The translations under genes and the position numbers were made by a program. Below are positions 35,056-45,725 of a stretch of DNA of 64,000 nt, piece by piece. The notes under the pieces are model-generated. The model did not search any database. It was not told where the DNA came from and saw only the letters and a list, made by a program, of their open reading frames with translations. Each line of letters opens with the position of its first letter. Position 1 is the first letter of the stretch. Origin of the DNA: Spirometra erinaceieuropaei (Eukaryota; Platyhelminthes; Cestoda; Diphyllobothriidea; Diphyllobothriidae); the NCBI GenBank assembly GCA_902702965.1, contig CACRXP010000394.1, forward strand, positions 21,162 through 85,161, given 5' to 3'.

Positions 35056-36699
35056 GTGAGCTTTTACCCAACGTTTGCACATACGGCAGCCTTTCCGCGT
35101 TACGCAGCGGACGGTCTAACTTCTCTCTTCTTCCTTTCTAATTGTTCTGCCCCCTGTCTTCCCGTCATTCTTTATCGTAATTTATTTTTTAGACTTTATC
35201 TTCTTAGCTTTGTCTGTCCTCTCCGCTTTTGGATTTTTGCCTTGTCCTCCGGGCTTTGCCCGCCGGACTTCTCATCCCTCCTTCGTCCATCTCCTTCCTG
35301 GCTTATCCTTTATCTTTCCAGCCTCTCATTGCTGTAACTTGTCATACGTTAGGAAACCCATAAAGCATCAAGCTGCGTTGCTAACTACGCGTCCAAATCG
35401 GAAGAGACATTTTATTGGCCTACATCATATCGAGTTGTTGCATGCGCCGTAGCATACTTTACTTCTACTAGCAATCTTCCTAGCCGCCTGCGGCTTCCTC
35501 ATTTAGAAAAACACTCGATCGACGTACATGTCGAACTACTTCCCGCCTATCAGAATTGGCGTCACTACCTGAAACAAGAGGGTCTGGCTTGGGATAATGT
35601 AAGTGCTACCACTACCCTCATAGTCTCCAACGGACTGGCATCTACAAGTTCTGTAAGTGGCTAAGTGAACATGTCAATTTATGATCGAAAATACATGCGG
35701 ATGCAATTGCCGGTCGTCATCACTAGCCTACCGTCCCTATAGGCGCATTTAATGGGCACGAAAGTGGTTAACAGTCAAGGCGAGCAGACAGTCTTCACCA
35801 GCAGAAGCGACCCCCATGGCCAACAAGTGGGACAGTCTTCTGATGAGATTGCACGACAGGTCAAGTGCCAACCTTGGCTGTTGTCTAAATACCTACGATT
35901 TTGTGTGCTTCCCCAGTCCATGAAAATAGGACGTATACCGACCTTTATAAAACACCCTACAGTAACACAAGTTATTACAATGTTCCGTGGTGATTTTTCG
36001 ACTACTCGACCCGGGTGTTGGTTTTGCCTGCATAAGTAATTTCTCCCATGTGAAAGCATGTTGTAGATTCCTGGCCAATTTCAATTATTGTTGACGCGTA
36101 CTACAACTATTCCGCTGATCCGTATTCTGTGATGGATGGTTTATGTATGGCTTGTGCGTGGAGTAGATCCGTCAAAGAGCTGGATCTGGAATATGTCCTG
36201 TCAGTCACTGTCACATTGTGGTCTGCGGCTGCCTATTCGTCAGACACAAGAATTTGCCTACTTCACAGTTAATTTCCACAGAAACCCGTTCTACTATCCG
36301 TCACCTGCAGACCAGCTGCATATCTCTCAGCCATGCCGCCAGGCAGACCTTGTTTCATCCGGAGTTTCTGACATCTCAGTAAGGTGCGTTCTGAAATAGG
36401 GAAACTGATCTTGGACGCTTTATCCTAACCATAATCTGATCGACCCGCGTCCATACTCCTGGTTCCGTAGCGTTAGGGCCATGAAGGTTTGCTGCCGGGG
36501 AATGGGAGTAGGTTGGTCCTCAAGACTGACAGTCAGTTGTAAGGTTGTTTATCATGATTTCTGTTATAAAGCCGGGCTATTAGATTCTCGTTCGTGTGTA
36601 GTGAGCTGCTAAACAAGTATGTGACACGCGTAACATGCAGGCTCTTTTTCCAGTCTTAGATTCAGTTGTCTTGGCCATAGCATGCAGTTGATATCGCAA

Positions 36700-37060
36700 T
36701 TCGACCGTCGCATCCGACGATGTCCACTGTGTGCTCCACAGCAAGTTAAAGCAAACACAGTGATTTGCGCGTGATTTAGTTTATAGTGAGTACAGACTTG
36801 CGCTGCATCTACCGCACTCCCTCCCCCACCTGGACCCAGTGTCAAGACAGAGTCAAGAGGACCGGAGGCGGGGGGCGCAGGTGGATAGCACGGTCGAGCC
36901 CGCATCTTGGCGCTCCACTCTACACCCCATGGTCCACACAGCAAATGAGCAGGATTTTAACCATCTACAAAAGGGGGGGGGGCTGGCGCGGCCGGAGCCG
37001 CGCCTGGGCGTGCCGTCACACCCGGCTCGGACCTCATAAGGTGGGAGTGTCGTCAAGGCC
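36700..37060 (-). repeat. R interspersed repeat, copy 6 (inverted, in MTG1 intron)
   Basis: Reverse copy: ATTCGACCGTCGCATCC, TGTCCACTGTGTGCTCCACA, ATTTGCGCGTGATTTAG, GGACCCAGTGTCAAGACAGA, GGTCCACACAGCAAATGAGC, then a G run (about 36967-36976) and a CGGCCGGAGCCGCGCC block also present near 6178. Confidence 0.8.
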
Positions 37061-37724
37061 ACATTAAGAAGGGGCCATTGCAGCCTGACTCTCAGACCAC
37101 CATCCGTCCGCTGCACACAAATACACAACACTGGGCCTCCCCACTTCCAGACTCCAGCCACTGTCCGTGCCAGTTAGTTGACAAGTGCGGCGAATGGGCG
37201 CGGTGGCTGACATGGTCTAGTAACCTTGTCTGCGCACGTCGCATGCACGACCTGCCCCCAAAAACAAGCACCAGGATTTCACACAACGGGGTTGGGCGGC
37301 GTGCATCTCACATGCGTGAGCGTGCCATAGTTCACGCTAAAAAGGAGTCGTTGCAGCCTGCCTCTCGGTCCACCACTCTGCCACTCCAAACAGACACGTA
37401 CACACAATCGGGCAGCCTGCGTGGACCAAGTTGGGACGTCAGTCAGTGGCCTTCCAAGCCACGGCGCTTGACGGACCGTGATAGTCTCAGATGTGAATCA
37501 CACATGCAGCAGAAGAGTCGCATGGAGACGGAGCCGAGACGCACAGTTTGCACTTGCGTAGGAGGTGGCATTTGGATGCTTGCGGTTGGGAATTCTACAG
37601 GGCGGGCTCACCCTCAGCCTGTAGGTGGGGGGGGGGAGGAGGGGAAAGAGAATGTGTCGCTTCTTGTTTGATTGTTTCGATCGTGTAGTCAAAAAGTCTG
37701 AAAGCGAGTGCTATGCCGGTATCA

Positions 37725-38170
37725 GCAAACCATGACCCTCGCAGCCTGCTATGCGGCGGCAGTTCCCTGACACCTGATTCCCTGCCGGTTGATACGCTTA
37801 CGCTCCCGCTGTATATACAGGTGGTGAGCATGGTTACCCAGTCGTCATCGTCCTTCTGACCCCTGTTGAGGCGTTGAGGTTGCTGTTGTTGGTGAAAATT
37901 CCTGGTCAAGTTTATGTTGTGGACTAGACGGTTTGGTGGTACATCTAGGTGCGGGTTCGGATGTGCCAGCCACCTGCACCCTCCCACGCCTCCGGTCCTC
38001 TTCACTCTGCCTTGACACCGGCTCCAGGTGGGGAAGAAGAGAGTGCGGTAGATGCTACGAAAGTCTACCAGCATTATAGACTGATTCACGCGCAAGTCAC
38101 CGTGTCTGGTGCACCTTGCTGTGTAGCACACGGTGGACATCGTCGGAATCGACGGCCGAGCCGTCGTTTC
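37725..38170 (+). repeat. R interspersed repeat, copy 7 (long form, in MTG1 intron)
   Basis: One of two long copies, about 445 bp. Starts AACCATGACCCTCGCAGCC, then CCCTGCCGGTTGATACGC, GTTGGTGAAAATTCCTGGTC, CACCTGCACCCTCCCACGCC, CTTGACACCGGCTCCAGGTG, and ends with GGTGGACATCGTCGGAATCG. Collinear with 45300-45725. Confidence 0.85.
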
Positions 38171-40086
38171 GACCGTGTTTTTTGCGTGTGCGAGCCACGG
38201 TCAGCGCGCAGAGGACATGATTCCAGCATTTGTTTAGGGTACCTTTTCTAACCCCGTCCCCCTCACAGGGGTGAGCAATACTGTCCCTAACTAGGGCTGC
38301 TCAGGCATCCCAGACGATTTTCGGACTCAACTATGGGCCACAACTTTATTTAGTGAGATAACCACCCGAGTTAGTCTCGACTGCCTACGTGATCTCTGTC
38401 GCTCTCGCCATAGGACTTTTTGAAGGGTGGGAGGCGGGGGAGATGAAGGAAGGGGAGGGTGGAGGGACGGGAAGCAGAGGGAGCGAAGGACATAGAAGGA
38501 GGGTGGAGAATAGGTGCGAAAGGGAGGTGAGGAGACGGTCTTCCAGCCACCGGGTCAGCAGCTCGCTGAGTGCGGGGTAGCAGGTGGAGTCCGATCTCGG
38601 AGATGCTGAGGCGGTGATCCCTCTGGCCAGCGGTGGTGGGAGTGGAACCGAGTTACCGTGTGTGGAGATGCACATACGGGCACCCTCACCTGGTTTAGCC
38701 CGCCGATCTTGGCGTTTACCGGGATGTGGCCGCTAGGCAGAACCTAGCTTCGGGGAGCCGCACGTGAGAGTTGGGTGCCAGCTGATGGACGCTAGACTTA
38801 GTCTACACATGCAAGCAAGTTAACGACCTACTACGACCAGCATGTGCACCCACAACTGGGCACTCCTACACCATGCGACTGGTACATGGTGGGAGACGGT
38901 GTGGCTAGTTCTGTGCGTTCTTGCCTCACCATAATCGGATTGACTCCTGGCTCACTCATGGCACCTCAGGGGTTGTATCTATGAGAACTGAACTGCTCAC
39001 CATTTGTTCCAACACGGCACGTAGCTCTCACTTATCTTTCCAAATAGCCATATATATGGGCCAGGAACCCATACCGTCTGTTAATATGAGTTAACCTAAG
39101 TGGAGATAGTCAGTGAGGCTTCGATCCTAATGAAATGAGTATTGGCTTAGCTGGGCGTGCGTAGTCGGATCCTGTAGACTGGGCGGACGAATAAACAACG
39201 AGCTCAGCCAGGAAGGTGGTTCTGCTGTACCATGTGCTGAGTGAGTGCAAATAAACCACTACAATTACTCCTCTCAACCGTCTTCGTTTCCGATTTCAAT
39301 AGTTATTTGTGCTGGATGCTCCTCCCCGCATAGCTTTCTTTCCACGGCTTATCATGAAAGCATACCTTCAAGTCCTGGTGAAGCAGGGGAGTAATCTCTG
39401 GCAATCGTGTCACCGAACATGTCTGATGACTTTGCTTGCCGGATTCTGACCTAAGACAAGACCTGCTTGTTTACATTTTGGCACGGTTAAAGTATTCTGC
39501 CGAAATAAGCCTCATTAAGACTTGCATATTAAATATGTTGCCTTAATGCTTTGCTCCAGAATCAGGATAGGCGACATTCCATTTGGGTTTGACGAACGGA
39601 CTTAATTGTCGTCCGCCAGGAGCAGAGCGAAGTTACCCTGTCGTGATGCATTCAACTGATCAACTGACAGTGCTGTAAGCTGCAGTCAACCGATGAGATT
39701 AATTAGAGGAGAATAACGCAGGTCCTTAGCAGAGACCGGATTACGAAAGATGCGTTTTAGCATACGCATATCTACTTTCAATTCACGGGAATGATAGGAG
39801 GACAGTTAATTGTGCGCCGCGAAGTACATATAACAAGAAAGGGCCATACAGGGGTTACGGACTGGGAAGGGGACGAACGTGTTAAAGAGTGGTTTCCATT
39901 TTCAATAAAACTTGCCGAGGAGCAATAAGACGGTGGTAATACAAAAACGTCGAAAGGTGGAAGTAGATTAAACGGAATTTAAAAGCTTGAAGACGTACTT
40001 GCATAGTTTTATTTTTTTACGATAAGTTATCTGTTGCTATGCCTACTTAGTGCATCCTTGCTGTTCGCCTCTCATCTGTTTTGTAG

Positions 40087-40541
40087 TCTCGCGCGTCTTT
40101 CCCCGAACACAGACTCCTATGTGACGTCCTCCTCAAACGAATTTTCCGCCATTGAGAGGGATTTTGAGGCCGGTGGAGACCTCACAGCCGACGAAGTTAC
40201 CACCACTGGTAATGGAAGGGCTGAACTCATGACCATGGTGGTCGGACTTCCCAACTGCGGCAAGAGCACCTTCATTAATGCACTGCGCAGCTTCGCTCAG
40301 CCTGGTCGTCGACGGGCCGTCGCAGTGGGCAAGAATGCCGGCAGAACTCGTTCAGTTGGTTCGGCCATCGTTCTTGCGCCCAGCTTCCCCATCGCCGCCA
40401 CCGAGGGTGGTGGAGTCGCACGTGAGTGCTGCATCCGCGTTATCGACACTCCTGGGATTCTGGAACCCAGAGCTCAGACATTGTGTGGCCAACTTAGTCT
40501 TGGTGTTTGCGGCGCGCTGGATTGGGATGCCGTTGATAAGG
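40087..40541 (+). CDS. MTG1: Mitochondrial ribosome-associated GTPase 1, exon with G1-G3
   Basis: This exon carries the nucleotide-binding loops after the permuted G4/G5. Acceptor TTTTGTAG precedes 40087; donor GTGAGT follows 40541. Visible motifs: P-loop GLPNCGKS at 40244-40267 (human GVPNVGKS), STFINALR, a G2-type AGRTRSV segment (human GITRAV) and the G3 DTPG at 40445-40456, followed by GILEPR and LALCG-like LSLGVCGAL. The N-terminal third (SPNTDSYV, ADEVTTTG) is weakly conserved linker. One base (G) is left over and pairs with AG of the next exon to give Glu, so the splice phase is consistent. Reading on past 40541 is intron, although the frame stays open for about 90 codons. All key GTPase residues seen here look intact. 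Confidence 0.93.
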
Positions 40542-42448
40542 GTGAGTTGAGACGACCTGTGGTAGTTTTCGTCGCTGATCCATGGTTCTTGTCAGTGCGA
40601 CTTGGCGGATGCCCACCCTACATCTGCAGTACTTCTTTTCGGCTCAGTATTTTACGTAATAATCTCACCGTTGTGCCTATTAGTTTTACCTTTCGTAAGC
40701 TGCATAAACCAATCTATCCTAGAGGGACATATTACTATCTTACTACAGGGGGAAGTAGGTTTATAGGTATGCATTCATGTGTTTGTGCCTGCACGAATCC
40801 CTGCGCGGCCTTCTGATACAATATGCGATGCACGGAAACCGTCCTCGCCGTGCCATCGCGACCATCACGCCGAGCGGCCGCTGGTTTGGCGGTTTGTGGC
40901 CCATAAAACTGCGCGTTTTCATCCACTGGAATCAAAACTTGTGAACTCCCGTGTCATTAACCTCACTGGTTGCTCTCTTATGGTGGAAAAACAAATTGTC
41001 GCACTATGACGTGCTGTCCTAAAAGTATTCCACGTTCCTTTCTTTACTCAACACAACTTCCCCGCAGTGACTGTGTTCTAACAAAAGAGCCAGCGCTTCG
41101 TTACGCCCAATCTATGGCACCCACTCGATGTAGAAACAGTTTCGACGACCGACAGGGCCGAGTTTTTGAGTAATTCACTTATATTTCTTTGACATTGCGC
41201 TAGTCTGCTTTACGCCAAGGGTGGCAGAAACTTAGACAACGTATTTTGCGCCAGAAAACTTACACGATTACTATGTTTAATCTTGAATTCTCTCATAAGT
41301 CAACCCCCATTTCAGTCGCTTGTTCAGGAGACTGCGATAGTCGTATACGGTGTGGGAAGTAGCTAAAAACAGTGAAACTGCTTGTGAATCAGTTTGGCTA
41401 CGCGAGCACGCATTTGCCTGACCAATACATGAGTGGGGTTTGTGATCGGTAGTTGCGACTGCTGACTTGCCCCCCCCCCCCATTTATTTCTACAAAGTCC
41501 CACATTTATTGATCACAGTTTACTGTCGCTAATCGGGCGGAACTCATCCTACTGTTTTTGTCATTAAGGTATTTTCATACGCCCGTAAGTCAAGAGGGCT
41601 CGGCTGTCTTTGTTATCCGTACGCAACTACACTTCTTATCCGTATTAGGAGATCTTAACGACCAGCGTTTGTGCAAACCATGTTTGAATAACGGTCTCGA
41701 TTGTAATCCTGCGGTTATTGGGGTCAAACTGCACCGTATCCCCAGAGCTGTTAGTGACTGAACCAGCCAGGAGTGCTTGGCGGGAGATCAAAGCGTGCAT
41801 TTTAATAGTCAACGAGCAATGTAACTATACCAAAACACAAAACTCGAACATCATGTGTTTGTGATCTCATTGCCCACAGAGGCTTGACTCTTTAACTTAC
41901 CATAAATTTGTAAATGTGGGTGCTGCGAACAGGACTAGTATTTAAGCCAGTGCGACTTGATGCGTCCCTATGCACAAATAGTTTTTATAAACTCTCCGGC
42001 AATCGTCCACAGAATGGTTTCCCAAAACCATATTCTGTCCTGTAAAGGGCCAGGCAGACGGCCCCTTTTGTTTCCATATTGCGTCTGATATGGTTGCACT
42101 AGCAAGGCACGGATGCAAACTGAGCAATCCCTTTATCTTTAATACGCAGGGTCCCTTTGCTGTTTCCGAATGACCTATTCTCTCCCCATATGCCTTTATT
42201 TATAAATTCTATCGAAACTTCTATTTGAGCTGCGCTGCAGCACGAGAAATCTGACGTTATCTTCTTTTTCTGGGCGTGTTTAGTACTCACCAGGACGAAA
42301 AAGGCTAGATACGCATGCGAGGTCCCCTTTTTATCAGTAAGACTGCCACGTACCTCTTCCATTTTGAAGGGCTTAGCAATTGGTTTTATTTTGTGTGGCC
42401 CACCCGAGGCCCTCATACCTCTTCTTACCTTCGCATTTTCTTTTTCAG
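40542..42448 (+). other. MTG1 intron, 1.9 kb
   Basis: From donor GTGAGT to acceptor TTCTTTTTCAG. No repeats of the R, S or FB families seen; a short C run lies near 41470-41481. Confidence 0.75.
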
Positions 42449-42795
42449 AGCTGTTGGCCGACTACCTGCTCTTCTGCTTAAATCGTAGGCAGCGTCTGGA
42501 GTACGTTCAGGTCTTCGATATGCCAGGACCAACGAGCAATGTGGCGGAGTTGTTGGCTTGGATCAGCGCACACAGTGGTCTATTCCTACGAGTCTCATCT
42601 CGACGCACCCTAGGAGATCTCGCCGCTGCCAACAATAAGACCTCTTTGCCTCAGCCCGACTTCACCGCTGCTGCCCATAAGTTTCTTCGCCTCTTCTGTG
42701 AGGGTCACCTTGGCCGATTGACCTTCCGACCCGAGGACGAGGAGGAAGCCAGTCGGTTTTTTGTCCTTGCCCCTGGCAGTAGTGGAGCCAAGTAA
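42449..42795 (+). CDS. MTG1: Mitochondrial ribosome-associated GTPase 1, last exon
   Basis: The C-terminal helical region of MTG1. It opens with ELLADYLLFCLNRRQRLEYV, aligning with human MADYLLYTLNKHQRFGYV, then the TSNVAELLAWIS helix, PDFTAAAHKFLRLFCEGHLG (human PNYPAAARDFLQTFRRGLLG) and a short acidic tail ending in SGAK and TAA at 42793-42795. The exon starts after TTTTTCAG and completes a split Glu codon. The three recognised exons give about 330 residues of coding sequence, close to the length of the human protein without its N-terminal 100 or so residues. The tail EDEEEASRFFVLAPG is less conserved. The next gene starts 296 bp downstream on the same strand. Confidence 0.93.
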
Positions 42796-43040
42796 AGCGC
42801 ATCTCTCCTTGCGTTCTTTCGTTTCTCCCGTTTTGTCCGTGACTTCCCCCCGCATTTGTGTTTCTTTGACCATCACAGGGAACCAGCTCTAATGTTTAAC
42901 CTTCCTCCTCCCTTCTACCCCCATCGAACACAGTTTGTCTGTACAGTCTACCTCGTGTATAAAGCACTAGCACGCGTCGTCTCTTCTGAAGTGTTCTTTT
43001 CTCCATAGCTGTCTCCATTTACACTTTTGACTGACTTCAT
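42796..43040 (+). other. MTG1-SMIM15 intergenic segment
   Basis: Very pyrimidine-rich. It contains TATAAA at 42958-42963, which could be a variant poly(A) signal for MTG1 or a TATA element for the next gene; there is no AATAAA. Confidence 0.5.
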
Positions 43041-43091
43041 TTTTTCTCGTCTTCCCTCCCCCCCCCCCTCCTTAATATCCTATAGCGACAG
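43041..43091 (+). promoter_or_regulatory. Pyrimidine tract and AG acceptor directly before SMIM15 ATG
   Basis: A long C/T tract (about 43047-43072) is followed by CTATAG (ends 43085) and CGACAG (ends 43091), the latter touching the ATG at 43092. This has the form of a splice acceptor with no visible upstream 5' exon, as expected for spliced-leader trans-splicing. An ordinary cis intron with a distant leader exon is the alternative. Confidence 0.5.
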
Positions 43092-43238
43092 ATGGAGGAC
43101 GCCCTGACCACGACTGCGCCACAGGTTGTACAAGCCAGCATGGACAAGCTCGGTGACGTGCTTTCCAAGAAACTGTCCCTGGATGATATCCCAGTTCCCG
43201 AAGACTGGGTCGGATGGCTCTCCTATATGTGTTTGAAA
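43092..43238 (+). CDS. SMIM15: SMIM15-like small integral membrane protein, exon 1
   Basis: SMIM15 is a small single-pass membrane protein of unknown function, conserved in animals. Exon 1 starts at the ATG after the CGACAG acceptor, encodes 49 residues (MEDALTTTAPQVV to WLSYMCLK) and ends at the donor GTAAGA in phase 0. The segment EDWVGWLSYMCLK leads into exon 2 as KAWAEYVVEW leads into AAKDPYGF in the human protein. The first about 38 residues (ASMDKLGDVLSKKLSLDDI) have no counterpart in the 74-residue human protein. No in-frame start closer to the conserved core is available except the Met in SYM, which would cut into the conserved part. Confidence 0.8.
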
Positions 43239-45045
43239 GTAAGAAGTTACACATCTGTCGCCAGACTCGGCCTGCCACATCAGCTTAATTGTTTTTTTTT
43301 TTCTGGAGCCTTGTGCTCTCCTTCAAGTATCAAGTAACACTTACACTCAGGCTTGACAACGGCATTTTACGATAATTTTTAAAGGTCAACACCTTCCTTA
43401 TGAATCAGACTCCTCTTCCACTTCTTTGCGTTTTGAGTTTCACCGTACTTAGGATTGCTGTGCGAGACTCGACTATTCCTCAACAACTCGAGATACTTTA
43501 CCCGAGACGCGTTATGCCTGGCGCTTTAGGACCGTCCGCAATCGTCTATTTTAATCCGGTGCGAAAGCCACCAACCAGCCTCCTTAAGTGGAAACCGGTG
43601 ATAATTATTGCCCATCGTTGTAGAAGACGACCAAGTCAGTGTGGCGGACGCCCGGTGATAAAGTTCTGGACGCCTATTCTATGGCAACCGAGGCCTTAAA
43701 TTTTTTAGACAAAGTGGCCTCCTTGTTGGGGATGTGGATATAAGTCAACCTCAAGGATGTCATCACGGTGCATCTCTACATCCTCAAATCAAAATGGTAA
43801 CTTGTAACATCCGACGTGGCTTCTCTTTATTCGAGTTTGTTGCGAAAATTTTCATGGAATCGTCCTACAACCACCGACGCGGCCCTCAGTACACAACTTC
43901 AGATAAATGCGAGAAAATGAGGGCCGGCGGCTAGGCCACTTTTGCCGATTTTACAGGGGCCTCCTGCCTCATAAAACGTGACGGACTGTGAAAGAATCAT
44001 AGAGGTTTGGATTCCCCGACAGGTTCACGCAGATGCTGAGAAAACTTTACGACGGAATGGTGGCTCGTGTCACGGATGGTGTACTTTCCCCAACCCTTTC
44101 CAGCCGTAGTGCAGTACTAAGAAGCGTCCATCGTTAGGAACAGCCAGAACTCGACGTTAACTCAGAAGAAACGGGAGGCTGCTCAACACCTGACGTACGC
44201 ATGTTGCCGCAAAAACCTCCAGAACCAGGGTAGACAATCTTCTCTTCACTGAGGATTGCGTTTTGCGCAATTATGCAGTAAGGTCCGGATATCTTCGTCC
44301 TTGGATGCACGATTTCCATGCATCAGGCAGCTCCAGAGGCCGATTATAGTGGACGTGCAACGTTAATCACTGACAGGACTGCCATTTGAACAGCACTAGC
44401 ATTGCACCGCGGATCTCAAAGGTCATCCTTGCCTTGCTAGGCTCCAGTCTAGCGTATTGAGTCGCTGGGTCGTTTTCATCAGCACCAAGCTGATGTTTAA
44501 ATGACTGTAGCCTAGATCACGCTCCCATATGATATTATTCCTTTGTTTTATTGGGTAATGTGTTCCTACACGAGTCCAAAAGTTCGGATTAATACAGTAG
44601 TTGTCCCTTTGATCGGCGAACCCTTTTTGTTAGGCGTAGGTGCGGTCAAGTCGAGATTGCAGAGTACGCTCGCTCGAATGTCTTCGATGTTTCTTAGTGA
44701 AACGCCAGCTGGACAGAGGCTGTCGGCCATAGAGGATTAACCTCTGGTTTGAAATGCCGTGTACTGGGTTGTCGACTAAACCAGTGTCGCTGCTAGTCGA
44801 TATACCCGCGATTAAGCTGGGTCTTCCCAGCCGCTCTACACGAGTCCTTTTGTTGATGCAAAAACACCCACTTGCTCAGAACTCCTTCGCGCCGGTAGAA
44901 ACTGTAAATCAATGCATTCGTTACACAATTTTGCAGTGTTTTGCTGCCATTCTGTCCTTATAAATTCGTCTTATTGCATTTTACCCTGTCCGCTGGCAAG
45001 TGCTGCGCAACTCATTGTGCCATTTTACCACCTTCCTTTTTATAG
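43239..45045 (+). other. SMIM15 intron, 1.8 kb
   Basis: Donor GTAAGA, acceptor CTTTTTATAG, same phase. Contains an RTE-like fragment (43815-44135); otherwise unremarkable. Confidence 0.75.
43815..44135 (+). pseudogene. RTE-like reverse transcriptase fragment in SMIM15 intron
   Basis: Broken frames give FEFVAKIFMESSYN, HRRGPQYTTSDKCEKMRA, RDGL then FGFPDRFTQMLRKLYDGMV and ARVTDG, in the order found in flatworm RTE-like RT (AGKIF, HRGTTD, EKCQEMR, RDGLW, FGCPERFTQM.RQLHDGM). Several frameshifts. Related to the 17.6-20.3 kb element but in the opposite orientation. Confidence 0.75.
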
Positions 45046-45243
45046 TGGGCAGTGTTCGCTGCTGAGGATCCCTGGGGTTTTGTTGGCTATGTGATGATGA
45101 TCGTGGGCCCGCTCTTCCTTGTCAGCGCAATTTGTTCATGGAAATTGGCCAAGATTTTGGAGAAGGAGGCTGCCGATAAGAAACAGAAGGCTCGTCGGGA
45201 AGCTAACGTCTCGAAGACTCGTCGCCATCCCAAAGCCGAATGA
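45046..45243 (+). CDS. SMIM15: SMIM15-like small integral membrane protein, exon 2
   Basis: This exon carries the diagnostic core. It starts after TTTTTATAG and encodes 65 residues: WAVFAAEDPWGFVGYV, a hydrophobic membrane segment (VMMIVGPLFLVSAICSW), then KLAKILEKEAADKKQKARRE and a basic tail ending PKAE before TGA at 45241. Human SMIM15 has AAKDPYGF, a membrane segment with TPLFLASAVLSWKLAKMIE, and a KKQKRQENIAKAKR tail, so the match is collinear over nearly the whole exon. Predicted topology is one membrane helix with a highly charged, probably coiled cytosolic tail. Joined to exon 1 the protein is 114 residues. No AATAAA follows closely. Confidence 0.9.
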   Translation, partial: WAVFAAEDPWGFVGYVMMIVGPLFLVSAICSWKLAKILEKEAADKKQKARREANVSKTRRHPKAE

Positions 45244-45299
45244 CGAGCGAAGCGACTATACGCGTATGTCTACGTTCACTTAGGCCTTAACATCTGTGA

Positions 45300-45725
45300 G
45301 CGTCTGCTATGCCATTATTCAGCAAACCCTGACTCTCGCGGCCTGGTGTACCCTGGCAGCTCTCTAACGCCTGTTCCCCTGCCGGTAGGTGTGCTTGCGC
45401 TCCCGCTGGGTTTACAGGTCGTGAGCATGGCAGCCCAGCCATCCTCGTCTTTCTGAACCGTTGTGTTGCTGTTGGTGAAAAATCCTGGTCAAGTGTATGT
45501 TGTGGGCCGGGCGGTTTGGTGGCACACCTAGGTGCGGGTCCGGCCGCGCCAACCACCTGCATCCTCCCCCGCCTCCGGTCTCCTTGACTCCGTCTTGACC
45601 GGGTCCAGGTGAGGAGGAGAGAGTGCGGTGGATGCTACGCAAGTCCACTATCACTATAGACTAATTCACGCGCAAGTCGCCGTGTCTGGTGCACCTTGCT
45701 GTGTAACACGCCGGTCGAACTGTCA
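45300..45725 (+). repeat. R interspersed repeat, copy 8 (long form)
   Basis: Starts about 55 bp after the SMIM15 stop. Blocks: AACCCTGACTCTCGCGGCCT, CCCCTGCCGGTAGGTGTGC, GTTGGTGAAAAATCCTGGTC, ACCACCTGCATCCTCCCCCG, CCGTCTTGACCGGGTCCAGG, GATGCTACGCAAGTCCAC, and CCGGTCGAACTGTCACG. Collinear with 37725-38170. Confidence 0.85.

Larger units (their letters stand above)
35056..40086 (+). other. MTG1 intron, 5.0 kb, repeat-filled
   Basis: Flanked by the donor GTGAGC and acceptor TTTTGTAG in matching phase. It is pyrimidine-rich at the start (35100-35340), holds R repeats at 36700-37060 (reversed) and 37725-38170 (forward), a G run near 37627 and a purine-rich block at 38400-38580. The longer open frames inside (35752-36399, 37078-37671) are not recognisable proteins. 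Confidence 0.75.

Noticed and set aside
37078..37671. 197-codon open frame in the MTG1 intron
   Set aside because: Starts in the tail of an R repeat, is GC-rich and low complexity, and no family is recognisable.
40542..40816. Extension of the MTG1 GTPase exon to the stop at 40814-40816
   Set aside because: A good donor GTGAGT at 40542 joins in phase to the exon at 42449, giving the conserved ADYLLF continuation; the read-through protein has no family match.
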